64,000 nt of DNA from Eucommia ulmoides. Taxonomy: Eukaryota > Streptophyta > Magnoliopsida > Garryales > Eucommiaceae. The notes below the pieces were generated by a model, which saw only the letters and a list, made by a program, of their open reading frames with translations, was not told where the DNA came from and made no database searches. The stretch covers positions 30,360,474 to 30,424,473 of the forward strand of contig CM028325.1 in assembly GCA_016647705.1 (NCBI GenBank). The letters run 5' to 3'. Positions 48,047 through 58,802 of the stretch are shown piece by piece (the first letter of the stretch is position 1; each line of letters opens with the position of its first letter). The translations under genes and the position numbers were made by a program.

Positions 48047-50631
48047 AAATGGTATCGGAGTGAAATTATTAGTAATACTAATTTATTTATAAATGGTAAA
48101 ATATTTGAGGTAGAATTCTTAGTAGGAGAAACTTAGTGGTGACCTTGAAAAATCAAGCTGTGACAGAGTGGTATTAGAGTAGGTTTGCGACTATCTTACG
48201 CTTAGGTTATGATACCCATTAGCCTATTACTCATAGTAAATTAAGTAATATTAACAAATAATTTTAGAATAATTTTTTTGTTTTAATTGTTACTTATTTT
48301 TTTATGCATTTAATTTTTGTCCTATATTAAAATAATATTTTCTAATGCACTTATTAATGCTACAATATTATTAATATTGTACCATTAATTTATTATCAAA
48401 TCCCTTGGTTGGGATCTAAGAAAAATCTCGGATCTAAAAAAATGAATTTAGTAATAATAGTACAATATTATTTATTATATACTAAAATAATTATAGTATA
48501 AATATACTTTTCGTACTATAAGCTGGATAGCAAATATGTCAAAATATAAGAAACGTTTATGATCACAAGAGATATCATATACCATGAAGTGTGAAATGAA
48601 AATGATTCAAATAAAGTAGAGGATAATATTACACTAACTCTTGTGATCATAAACTATTATCAAATATTAGATTTTATCTTTCAAGAAAATCTCGACAGAG
48701 TTCAGGTTTGTGAGCACTCTAGATTTGAGTCATGGTTAAGTAAGATTGGGTTAGTGTCGTGTTACTTGTACACCATAGGATATGTCATGAATTAAAAATA
48801 TCGGTTAAAAGGTGTTTACTGTCTTCTATGTAAATTACTAAATTTTATTTTCGTATTAAAAAAGAAAGTGTTGATGAAAATGAACAGCTTTATGTTGTTA
48901 AATGGATCAAGAAAAAATTTAAAGGTAAAAAAAATTATTTTTATTATCCTGCTATACCATAGTCATCTCGTCAAGAAAGCATGTCCTCAGAGATATTAAT
49001 TGGTCCTTGTAGTTCTTATAGGAGGGTATGTCTTATAGGATGTATATTGATATGTTGTATTGAGACTTGTCAAGAGAACAAGTCCTGCAGGTAATTGTTG
49101 TTGTTATTATTGTTGTTCTTGTTTCTGTTGGCTATTAATATGGTGGAATTGAATATGATATTGATTGTCAATATGATGGAGTTGAATATGGAATTTACGA
49201 TATAATTTGGTGGATTCGAATATGGAATTGATTAAGAAAAAAAAATGTTGTTGATTTGATAACAGAAGTCAAATATGGAATGTATTGTGAATGTGTTGTT
49301 GAGACCTGACAGAAGGGCAAGTCATGTAGGTAATTGATTGTGTTATTGATATGGTAGTTTATACTATGTGTTTCTCCTACTATTGGAGATATTGAATGGT
49401 CCTGACATTGATAGCAACCTTAGATTGCACAATTGTATAGGTTATGGTACTGTCATAACTCTCGATCGTGAGGTAAAACGATCCTATGGTTAGTAAGAAA
49501 ATATATGTGTGGTGTTTTATTATATATCAAAGTAATTTAATTAGTTGATTTAAATGTTTTTGTTTTAGTGAAATTTTATTTTGGCTCAGTGTACGGTTAT
49601 ATTTATATTATATTTTGAAAAGTGGTGTTTGATAAATATACCTGATCTATTAATTAGTTTTATATTATGAAGACAGTACATTGATAAAGTGAGTGCATTG
49701 TCTTCTATGTAAATAGTCAAATTATATTTTTTGTACTAAAATGTGGAAAGAAGAGGTTTATTAAATGTGATTATTTTATAATGCAATGCGGATCAAGTAA
49801 ATTTTTAAATGCAGAAAGTAATTTTATTATCCAATTATGCCATAGTTGTCTCGTTAGGAGGGCATGTTCTGCGAGATGTGGTTGATCCTTACAAGAGGGT
49901 ATGTCCTATAGAACATTATGTTATGACCTAACAGGATGTCAAGTCCTGCATGGTGGTTGATGTCTTGTTGTTGTTGGCATTGTTATTGTTGGCGATGATA
50001 ATTATCATCATAATATGATGGCTTATACCACGTGTTGACTCCTACCATTAGAGATGTTAAATGGCCCTGACACTGTTTGCAACTTTAGATTGCACAGATA
50101 GATAGATTACAATACTGTTATAACTCCCGATCGTGCGGTAAACGATCCTATGGCTAGAAATGAAGTATGATATTTTTTTATATACAAGTGAGTTGACCAA
50201 TTGAATTAAATTCAAATATTCTATTTTGATGATATTTTGTTGAGATTTTGATATTGACAAGTGAGTGACTATATTTTGTTGGGATTTGGATACTGTCCAG
50301 TATGGTTATATTCTATTTTGAAAAGTGGATTTTGATAAAAATACTTGATCCATAAAATATTTTTGTATTATGAAGACAGTACACCGATAAAATATTCAAA
50401 TAAATATTATTTCACAACTAGCGTTAGGTGGAGCCAGAGTGTGGGGTTGTTTTGAGATTATTGGGAGCCAATTGTTATTTGAAAATGTTAATTTGAATTT
50501 TTGAGCCTAATTGGTATTTTATAAATTCGATTGGAGGCTTATGTAATATTGTTTCATACATTTTTTTGTGAGTATTGAACTTAGTATTGAACTCATCATG
50601 TTACGTGACTTTGGAGAAGCAATTATGTGTT

Positions 50632-50840
50632 TGAGATGTATTTATGTTATTGAGACGTATTTGGGTGTTTTGAGACGTATTTATGTGGTTGAGACGTATT
50701 TATGTGATTAATATGTATTTATGTGATTGAGACGAATTTATGTGGTTTGAAACGTATTTATATGTTTCGAGATGTATTTATACGGTTAAGACATATTTAT
50801 GTGGTTGAGAGGTATTTATGTGTTTACAGATGTATTTTAG
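50632..50840. repeat. ~20-bp tandem array (gagacgtatttatgtg)
   Basis: About ten to eleven variants of ttgagacgtatttatgtg follow each other with small length changes inside the interior of the non-autonomous LTR element. The unit length is not a multiple of three throughout, so it is probably non-coding. Confidence 0.85.
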
Positions 50841-51521
50841 AAAATCTATTATTTGAAGTTTGAATTGTGAAAAAAGTTTACGAGATTATGAAATTAAATT
50901 GGGATTTTAATGTGGATATTGGAATTAACTATTTTAGTCTCACGGGATAGACCACAAGGAATTGGGCTATCTACTGATTATGATACTGGTTGCGAATATG
51001 TTTGCTTTAATGTTGGATGAAATCGATTAATGTTTGTTATGGGATATGGTATTGGATTTGAAAAGTCATGCCAAGTGAAAAAATTATTGAGGTCGTAGAC
51101 CTATTGAAATTGATATAGACCCAATCCAGTGAAACTATCGTGATGTTTTAAACTACTGTGATATTTTAAAGATATATTATTATTATTATTATTATTGCTA
51201 TTTTTATTAGAGTGCGCAGCGGAAACATTTAGAAATATAAGATTTTTTGTCAATTGGTTATTTGTGTAAAGTGTTACCGACCAAAGTGTACTATGTCCAT
51301 GGGTTGTTGGATATAATGTGGGCTACCACAAATGCGGATGTGGCGAAGTGTGAAATGAATTTTGTCGGTTATGAATTATAGGTGACTTTTGGTTATGGGA
51401 CCCTACATAGAGAACCATTATTTTAGAAACGAGTGTGACTAACATGACCGTGCAGTGTGATTCATAATTATTATTATTTTGAACGAAATTTCGAGGATGA
51501 AATTTATTCAAGTGGGTAGAT

Positions 51522-51802
51522 TGTAATACCCTGAATATTGGTATTTTTTAAAATATTATTTTATACAAGTTTAATATTTTTAGAATTATTTTGCAAATTT
51601 ATGGTATAAATAAATATTTGATAATTTTTGGAGAGATAAGTGTAATTATTGAGTTTAATATAAATTATTTTATGATTGCAGGGTGTTAAGTGTAATTTTT
51701 CAAAACCTTAATATCTAAGTAACAAATGTGTGATTAATAATTAAAGGAATCAAATAAAAAAAGAAAAAAGAAAAGGAGAGGAATTATAGCGGCCACATGT
51801 TG

Positions 51803-51861
<59 letters not shown>

Positions 51862-52749
51862 GTATAGGTTATAGAGGGAATAGGAAGGATAATAATTGGG
51901 TTGATCTTATTAATATCGAATAAAAGTTACAGTTTACATGATCTTAAATGTTTTTATGCGAAGAATATATTTCGGTTTGTATTTTAGTTTCGAATTTCAA
52001 GTAGAATTTCTAACTCTTTTAATATTTGTATTTAATCTCTCTTCATTATGTGATTCGTGCGGGAGGAGTTAAATTTTAACTATTAATTTTTATGGAATAA
52101 TTAGAGACATTATGTGAAAATTATGTACGACACACGTTGTGTTTAGTTGTGAATTAATTAAATACACATATTAAAGGGGTTGAAATTTTATTAAGCGTTG
52201 GCTCACAATCCTACAGTTTTGATTGCAGGGCCGGCGAAAATAATACTGCGCCAGGAATTATATAGAAATTTCTATTTGTAGTAATTGTATTTATTATTTA
52301 TTGTTGTAAAATAGAATCGATGAATTCGATAATTGTAATTATCGCCGTAGTTATAAAATATCTCATATCTTTATTAAAGAAAATATTTATCAAATTGTTA
52401 TCTATTACTAAATTACTATTGACATTTCAAGAAAATATATATATTTTTTTTTAATCTACTTCTTCGTAATTTGTTGGTAGATCAGCAGTTGCTTTTCCTT
52501 TTAACATGTTGATCTCTTGCAAAATGGATGAATTCAATTAATTGAATTAAATAAAAATCATAGTGGAATTTGAGTCTCTAGTTGACACTTTGTTCCCCTA
52601 AAATTCAACAAGAATCTCCCTATAGTAAATAAAATATCCATTATTCAAGTTTAGTATTAATTCTCCAAATCAACAAATTATAATTGTCGCCGTCGTATTG
52701 TAAAAATTCGATCAAATATTGAGTATTCGATTTTAGTGTTAATTCTCCA
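51522..52749 (+). repeat. 3' LTR of the non-autonomous element, end missing
   Basis: Matches the 5' LTR from its TGTAATACCC start to the phrase gttaattctcca, then diverges abruptly at 52749 into sequence homologous to the 5' UTR of the gene at 55708. An AT tract lies at 51809-51858. Confidence 0.82.
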
Positions 52750-52811
52750 TGGCTCAATATATCTTCCTCCGTGGCTCAAAACCTTCCGCAAGATCTTCAT
52801 CAAAATCAGTA

Positions 52812-52982
52812 ATGGCTTCTTTCTTCTCCAATTTTTTCGGCTGCTTTTCGATTTCCAGTAGGGTTTGCTCGATCCGGGAAGAAGAAGTTAGCTGTAAAAA
52901 GGAAGCTAATGAGAAAGACAAATCAAAGAGCAAGTCCAAGAGGAGTAGTTCTTCAGTTCCAACATACTACTGTTCTGCTTAA
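52812..52982 (+). CDS. Small Ser/Lys-rich protein, copy A of a duplicated pair
   Basis: This 56-residue frame starts MASFFSNFFGCFSISSRV. It is paralogous to copy B at 55708: both share the MAS-FS-FFGCF-SSRV N-terminus, an EEVSCK segment and a Lys/Ser-rich middle. I chose the ATG at 52812 because copy B starts at the equivalent codon; an upstream in-frame ATG (52749) sits on the LTR junction. The C-terminus stops early (VPTYYCSA), where copy B continues for about eight more residues. Homology to the copy B leader begins right where the clipped 3' LTR ends, so its own TATA region is gone and any transcription would start in the LTR. No catalytic motif is seen. The function is unknown, and it may be a decaying duplicate. 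Confidence 0.6.
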   Translation: MASFFSNFFGCFSISSRVCSIREEEVSCKKEANEKDKSKSKSKRSSSSVPTYYCSA

Positions 52983-53037
52983 TGAATACTTTCTCGGATA
53001 TAAGATTCATTTCACCAATTAAGTTGTAATTATTGTT

Positions 53038-53235
53038 TTATTTATTTATTTATTGAGAAGTTGAGTCTTGGGTACAATGGTAAAGTTGTTCAATGTGACT
53101 TGGAGATTCCGAATTCGAATCTTAAAAATAACATTTCCGTATACGGGGATAAGACTGCATATATCTAACTCTCCCCAGATCTTACAATGACAAGAGACTT
53201 TGTGAAGTGGGTTGTTCTTATTTATTTATTTCTTG
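53038..53235 (+). mobile_element. Au-type tRNA-derived SINE
   Basis: An A-box-like word (gggtacaatggtaaag, 53070-53085) and a B-box-like word (gaattcgaatc, 53111-53121) precede a tail region. That tail, with taagactgcatatatct and ctccccagatcttac, resembles the conserved 3' body of Au-type plant SINEs. Similar ttatttatttattt stretches flank it and may be the target duplication. It lies in the 3' region of copy A; sequence similar to the copy B 3' UTR resumes after it. Confidence 0.65.
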
Positions 53236-55590
53236 AATTGCGGTTGCAATTTTTAAACAGGGATTGTGTGCTCTGTTAATGTCAAAGAAAAACATAGGTT
53301 AGTTGCTTTTTTTCCCATTATACTTTGGTCTTGTTACATTTTAAACCATCTATTTTAAAAACCTACACATCATCTTCTCTTTTATTCTTAACTAAAGAAA
53401 GAAATCACATTTTATTTAATATATATATATATATAATGAATTAAATTTTCTATATTTCTTAATTTGAATTTAATATTTAAAAATAATAAACAATAAAAAC
53501 TTTAATTTTCTCTCTCTAGCCCTGTTTCTCTCTCGTTTTCTATTTTTTTTTTCTTTTTTGGATAAAGGCAAGATAAAATAAAATAGAGGGTAATGATGAA
53601 AATTTTAATTTCAACCATTTTGCATAATCTATTAAGCTAAAAAAAATAGTTTTTTAATTTATTATAAGTAAAAACTAGTAAAATGTAGATTTTTGAAACA
53701 AAACGGATAAAACGAAACAAGATTAAAGTACAAGCGGGTAAAAGGCAATTAACACTACATATATAGTCTTATGAGTATGTGGTTCCTCTGGAACTAGCTA
53801 TAGAAGAGTCAAGAACAGAGAGCTTGATCCCCCCTTCCGCCCAACTTTTTAGTCTTAAGAACACTAGTTTTAAGAATGTTTAATTAAAACTTCTTATTAG
53901 TTGGAAAATGTGAGAAAAAAAGAGAAAAACAAAGAAAACAGGTAATGGAGTTTGCGTATTTATTTTTTTATTTTAAATTAATATGATTGACATGTAATTA
54001 AAAATAATTTAAAAACTAAAACTATCCTTATTTTTTGAAAAACTTAAAATCACAAAATACCTAACAAATATATATACTCAAAAATTAATCAAGAATCATA
54101 AATCAAAATTAATGATTGACCAATATCAAACTGGAAAGATACATTTAGGGTTCTTAAGCTCATAAATTGCGATAATTTTTTATGTACGGTTAATGGCACT
54201 TTACTGCTGTAGTTGACCGAATTACACTTCATCGCCATGTGGTATTTTCTTAAACACTAACCCTCGTGTGATTGAAACGAAAGTGCAACGGTTAAATAAT
54301 TCACACAATTTGACCGAAATTATCAAGTTCAAGTGTAAATTTGTCATTTTTCTTTAACCAATTCAATAGAGAATATTTAAACACTCATTCAAAATTGAAG
54401 GATCAAAAGTTTTTTTTTTTTCCTTTTCTTTCTTTGTCCAATGAACGCGGTTCAAACTCAAGTTCGTTGTAAAATAGGGTTCTTAAGCTTATAGATAAAG
54501 ATATTTTTCATCAATTTATGAATAATAGGAAAATATTGGGGTTAAAAGGGTAATTTTTGTTATAGAATAAATGGAAAATTTAATGCAGTGACCGAGTTGC
54601 TTGGTACTCAGTACTGACTTAAGCTCCTCTCTAAACTTTTGAAATCTTTCACTGTTACCCTTAAAAAAAAAAATCAATTAAAATTCTGCACGAACCTCTC
54701 TAAAGAACTCCCTAAAAAAATTACCCCTGACAATTTTTCTTTATATTTCTCGTCAAAATTAACACTTACTACGAGAAAAAATTGAATTTAACCTCTTTTA
54801 ATCCGAAAATGACGAACTAATAATCTAAGGACACATTGTCAACATTCAACTTCCTTGTCAATTAAGCAACAAATTATGATTGGCCAAAGTTATTACGAGT
54901 GAGGGTATCTTTGAAAAATATATGTTCAACATCAGACCTCTTGAAAAAAAAGGGACAAGTTTCAATTTGAACACATGACACTTTGAAGTTTCATTGCCAT
55001 CATACTTCAATCCAAATCTATAGCTCCATCAAAATTTTGGATGACAAACTACGTTTTCAACTTCTTCCTTTGTCCCTTATATTGTTTCTAAAAAAACTTA
55101 TATATAACTATGTATGTATGTGTGTGTATATATATACAAATATAAGTATTTGGACAAAAAGGATAATTAGAGGGAAAAAAATGCTATAAATGCCATAAAA
55201 CCACTTAAAAACAATCAATTACAGGACAACCCATGGGCTAGAGGCATAAAAATAAAAAATCCGACCCTAAAAATGACCAAGTCTAAAGTTTTAAGGCCCT
55301 GACCAATTCAATGGGCCTAAACTATAAGTCCAAACTATAAAAAAAGTAGATGATGAGTCGGGCGAGCCTCCAAGCCCATGAAGAGCCCTACCGGCTTTGG
55401 ATTGTAATGGGATAATTAGGAAACATTAAGTTGCAATGTTTTTAAATTGAAAACTTGGGGATCAAAGTGAGATTTTGGTTTCTAAGAAATTGGGGGAAGT
55501 AAACTTTGTTTTTACCTTTATCTTTAATTGACTGAAACGTGGGTGTGAAGTAATCGGAAAATGACATGCACTAATGATAAAACATGCTCA
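53236..55590. other. Intergenic DNA between the duplicated genes, no gene seen
   Basis: Mostly A/T-rich DNA with short TA tracts (53430, 55110) and no protein-coding frame of substance. A block at 54820-54890 resembles 30036-30110, and one at 55395-55490 partly resembles 29565-29660. The last ~100 bp lead into the promoter of copy B. Confidence 0.45.
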
Positions 55591-55591
55591 T

Positions 55592-55604
55592 CTCTATATA
55601 TAAA
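55592..55604 (+). promoter_or_regulatory. TATA box of copy B
   Basis: The sequence ctatatataaatag is a strong plant TATA match about 105 bp upstream of the ATG at 55708, followed by an A-rich leader. The equivalent region is absent from copy A, where the LTR lies instead. Confidence 0.65.
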
Positions 55605-55707
55605 TAGAAGGAATTTTGCAACATATTTTGTACCCAAAAAAAAAAAAAAAAGGCTTGTTTTCATACCTTCTTCCTCCATAGCCAAAAGCTTTTTGATCGG
55701 TCCAGTA

Positions 55708-55914
55708 ATGGCTTCTTCCTTCTCCAGCTTCTTCGGTTGCTTTTCGGATTCCAGTAGGGTTTCATGTGGAGGAGAAGAAGTTAGCTGTAAAAATGAAGAA
55801 ATAAAGGGGCAAAAAGGTCAGAACAAAAAATCAAAGAGCAAGTGTGAGAAGAGTAGTAAGCCCCCAATTCCAATGTCCTATTTTCCCATTGGATCACAAT
55901 TTTATCGCCTATGA
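55708..55914 (+). CDS. Small Ser/Lys-rich protein, copy B of a duplicated pair
   Basis: A 68-residue protein begins MASSFSSFFGCFSDSSRVSC. It continues with an EEVSCKNEE segment and a Lys/Gly/Ser-rich middle (about 32-50), and ends in PMSYFPIGSQFYRL. The start at 55708 is supported by the paralogue and by the TATA box 105 bp upstream; the frame stays open further upstream but without paralogue support. There is no signal peptide, membrane segment or catalytic motif. The N-terminal Ser/Phe/Cys stretch and the aromatic C-terminal tail are the likely conserved elements. I recognise this as a plant-specific small-protein type but cannot assign a function. The fold-back element at 56083 begins about 170 bp after its stop. 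Confidence 0.65.
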   Translation: MASSFSSFFGCFSDSSRVSCGGEEVSCKNEEIKGQKGQNKKSKSKCEKSSKPPIPMSYFPIGSQFYRL

Positions 55915-56082
55915 GATTTTACAGTAATTTATCTTCTTTCATAGATATGGATTCATGAATCGGTTAAGTACTGGGATTTTTTGTTTTACTTTATTCTTTC
56001 ATTTTGTGATTGTAATTTTAAAGAAGGGATTATATTTATATGTGGCTTATTGATTAGTATCCCAATTTTTTCATTCGAATTC

Positions 56083-57958
56083 TTTACGCAATAAATAGAA
56101 CTTTTTTTAAAAATTACTGACAATACTTACATTTGAACATATTTACCGAACACAAGCATCCCGGTGTTCGAAACACCGGGATCATATTTAATTTTTTTTT
56201 TTCATTGAATGGTCCCGGTGTCGTGAATGCCGGGACCACTTTATTTTTTATTTTATTTTATTTACGTTTCACAATGAAATGGTGGGAGATCAATTAGTCC
56301 CGGCATTTAAAACGCTGGGACTAAGTCCAATTACACTGCACAGAGAGAGAGAGAGAGGAGAGAGAGGGGAGAAAGGGAGAGGCCGGGATCACACAAATTT
56401 CATGATTTTTGACACTTTATATCCCTAAAGTTTGATTGTTATTAATAAAGGATTTTGACATTTTTTTACACTTTATTAATAATGAATTTTTGACAAAGAA
56501 TTTTCATGGAAATATTTACTTTATAATTTATCATATCATGGAAATTATTTTTACCAAATTGAATTTTTGGTCGACTAAATTTAATTTGGCCGACCAAAAA
56601 TTAAAATTTTCGATTGAATGGGATATCTTGTCGACCAAATTAAATTTAGTCGATCAAATTCAATTTTTGTTCAACTGAATTGAATTTTTAGTCAACCGAA
56701 TGGGACATCCTGTAGACCAAATTCAATTTGGTCGACCGAATTGAATTTTTGGTTGACCGAATGGGACATTCTGTTGACCAAAATCAATTTGGTCTATTGA
56801 ATTCAATTTTTGGTCTGCTGAATGAGACATCCTATCAACTGAATTGATTTTTTGGTCGATCAAAAATTGAATTTGATCGATCAAATTGAATTTGGTCGAC
56901 AGGATGTCCTATTTAGTCGGCCAAAAATTCAATTCGGTTAACCGAAAATGGAATTCGATCGACAGGATGTCCCATTCGAACGACCAAGATTCAATTCAGT
57001 CGACCAATAATTGAATTTGGTCAACCAAAAATTGAATTTTTTCAATCGAATGGGACATCCTGTCGAGGTCGACCAAAAATTCAATTCGATAGACCAAATT
57101 GAATTTGGTCGACAGGATGTCCCATTCGGTCGACTAAAATTCAATTCGGTCGATTAAAAATCGAATTCGGCCGACCAAATTGAATTTTTTAAACCGAATT
57201 GGACATCCTGTCGAGGTCGACCAAAAATTCAATTCGGTCAGCCAAAAATTGAATTCGGTCGATCAAATTGAATTTGGTCCACAAAAAATTCAATTAGTTC
57301 AACCAAAAATTCAATTAGTTCAACCAAAAATTCAATTCGGTCGAACAAAAATTCAATTTGGTCGATAGGATGTCCCATTCGGTCGACCCAAAATTCAATT
57401 TAGTCAACCAAAAATTGAATTTGGTCAGCAGGATGTCTCATTCAGTAGACCAAAAATTTAATTCAGTCGACTAAAAATTGAATTTGGTCAACAGGATATC
57501 CCATTCGGTCGAAAAAAATTCAATTTTTGGTCGACCAAATTAAATTTGGTCGATAGAATGCCCATTCGGTCATCCAAAAATTCAATTTGGTAAAAAGAAT
57601 TTCCATAATATAATAAATTACAACGTAAATATTTCCATGAAATTTTTTTTATTACTGGAATTGAATAAATAATAAAATAAAAATAAATTGTCAAAAATCC
57701 CTTTCAAGTGTAAAAAAACTTTATTAATAAAGTGTAAAAATATGTCAAAAATCCTTTATTAATAACAATCAAACTTTACGGGTATAAAGTGTCAAAAATC
57801 ATGAAATTTGTGTGATCCCTGCCTCTCTTTTTCTCCTCTCTCTCTCTCTCTCTTCTCTTCTCTCTCTCTGTGTGCAGTGTAATTGGACTTAGTCCCGGCG
57901 TTTTAAGCGCCAGGACTAATTGATCTCCCACCGTTTCACCGTGAAACGTAAAAAAAAA

Positions 57959-57990
<32 letters not shown>

Positions 57991-58180
57991 AAGTGGTCCT
58001 GACGTTCACAACATCGGGACCATTCAATTAAAAAAAATTAAATATGATCTCGGTGTTCGCAACACTAGGACTAAGATCTCGGTGTTCCGAATACCGGGAT
58101 GCTTGTGTTCGGTAAATATATTTGAATGTATGTGTTGTCTGTATTTTTTTTTTTTTTTTAAATTCTATTTATTACGTAAA
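56083..58180. mobile_element. Long fold-back (inverted-repeat) element, non-autonomous
   Basis: The left arm from 56083 (tttacgcaataaatagaa) matches the reverse complement of the right arm from 58180 inward (tttacgtaataaatagaa) over about 550-650 bp. The match covers aacacaagcatcccgg, agtcccggc-ttt, the GA/CT microsatellite and the cttta-taataa phrases in the same order. Inside the arms are small perfect hairpins, e.g. 56160-56180. The core (56530-57600) is an array of gtcgac palindromes. No protein is encoded. Fold-back, CACTA-derived or Mutator-like origin is possible. The terminal CACTA motif was not found. The ends and target duplication are not fixed. Confidence 0.75.
56530..57600. repeat. 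Array of gtcgac-centred palindromic units
   Basis: About thirty short units alternate phrases such as aattgaatttttggtcgacc with their complements, plus a spacer gggacatcctgtcga or its complement tcgacaggatgtccc about thirteen times. The left part favours one orientation of the spacer and the right part the other, so the array is a large imperfect palindrome as a whole. Frames through it give only repetitive Asn/Phe/Gln-rich peptides. Confidence 0.85.
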
Positions 58181-58802
58181 TAACTCTTTGTTCATTCATC
58201 TCTTGAATAGTATATAAGGGTATATATAGATTGATTCTAGGGCATCCCAAGAATCAAGCTACTACAGAAATCATCTCCCTAATTATAGCATAATCAAATC
58301 TCTAAATTAAGAAGGTAGCAATCACATATAATTTTAACCTTATTCAACACTCCCTCTCAAGTTGGTCTATGGATGTTCCACATGCTCAATTTATCTAAAA
58401 AATTTAAAAATTTCGATTTGAGACTATTTTGGTGAGGATATCAGCCAACTGATCCTCTGATTGAATCTTAGATAATTTCACAATCTTTTCATCCAACTTT
58501 TCCTTAATGAAAAATCTATCGGTCTCGACGTGCTTTGTACGATCATGTTGGACTGGATTATGTGCGATGTCACATGCTATTTTATTATCACAAAATAGTC
58601 GGATAGATTGTTCAGATAGATAACCCAATTCCTGTAAAATGAGTCTTAGTGATAATGTCTCACAAAGTATATTTGTCAAACCTCTGAATTTAGGTTCTGC
58701 ACTGGAACGACCTACAACATTTTTTTTCTTGCTTTTCCATGTTACAAGATTACCTCCTAGAAAGGTAAAGTATCTAGAAATAAACTGCCTGTCACCCACA
58801 TC
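58181..58802 (-). mobile_element. Copia remnant: RNase H end, polypurine tract and LTR start
   Basis: On the minus strand, 58802-58404 encodes the C-terminal part of a Copia RNase H (FLGGNLVTWKSKK, RLFCDNKIACDIAHNP and a terminal DQLADILTK). A polypurine tract follows (58366-58350), then an LTR start TGTTGAATAAGG at 58349 with a tatata box near 58228. The LTR is cut by the fold-back element on its left, and the coding end is cut by the Gypsy LTR at 58803. It is a fossil fragment with at least the two ends lost. Confidence 0.8.

Larger units (their letters stand above)
46781..52749 (+). mobile_element. Non-autonomous chromovirus-like LTR element, 3' end clipped
   Basis: Two LTR copies (46781-48046 and 51522-52749) share TGTAATACCCT starts. 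The 5' LTR ends GTCGTTACA and is followed by a Met-type primer site (tggtatcggag, 48050-48060). The 3' LTR is preceded by the chromovirus signature tttcgaggatgaaattt and a purine tract. The 3.5 kb interior has no recognisable gag or pol but holds a diverged internal duplication (about 48818-49500 and 49707-50170). It also has a phrase, cccgatcgtg-ggtaaa, that is shared with the solo LTR at 33365. The final ~40 bp of the 3' LTR are missing, so no target duplication can be read. Confidence 0.75.

Noticed and set aside
56130-56340. CACTA transposon terminal region
   Set aside because: Internal hairpins resemble those of CACTA-derived MITEs, but no CACTA terminus or 3-bp target duplication was found, so the class is left open.
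57180-57368. Repetitive frames in the fold-back core
   Set aside because: Peptides follow directly from the palindromic DNA repeat and exist on both strands.
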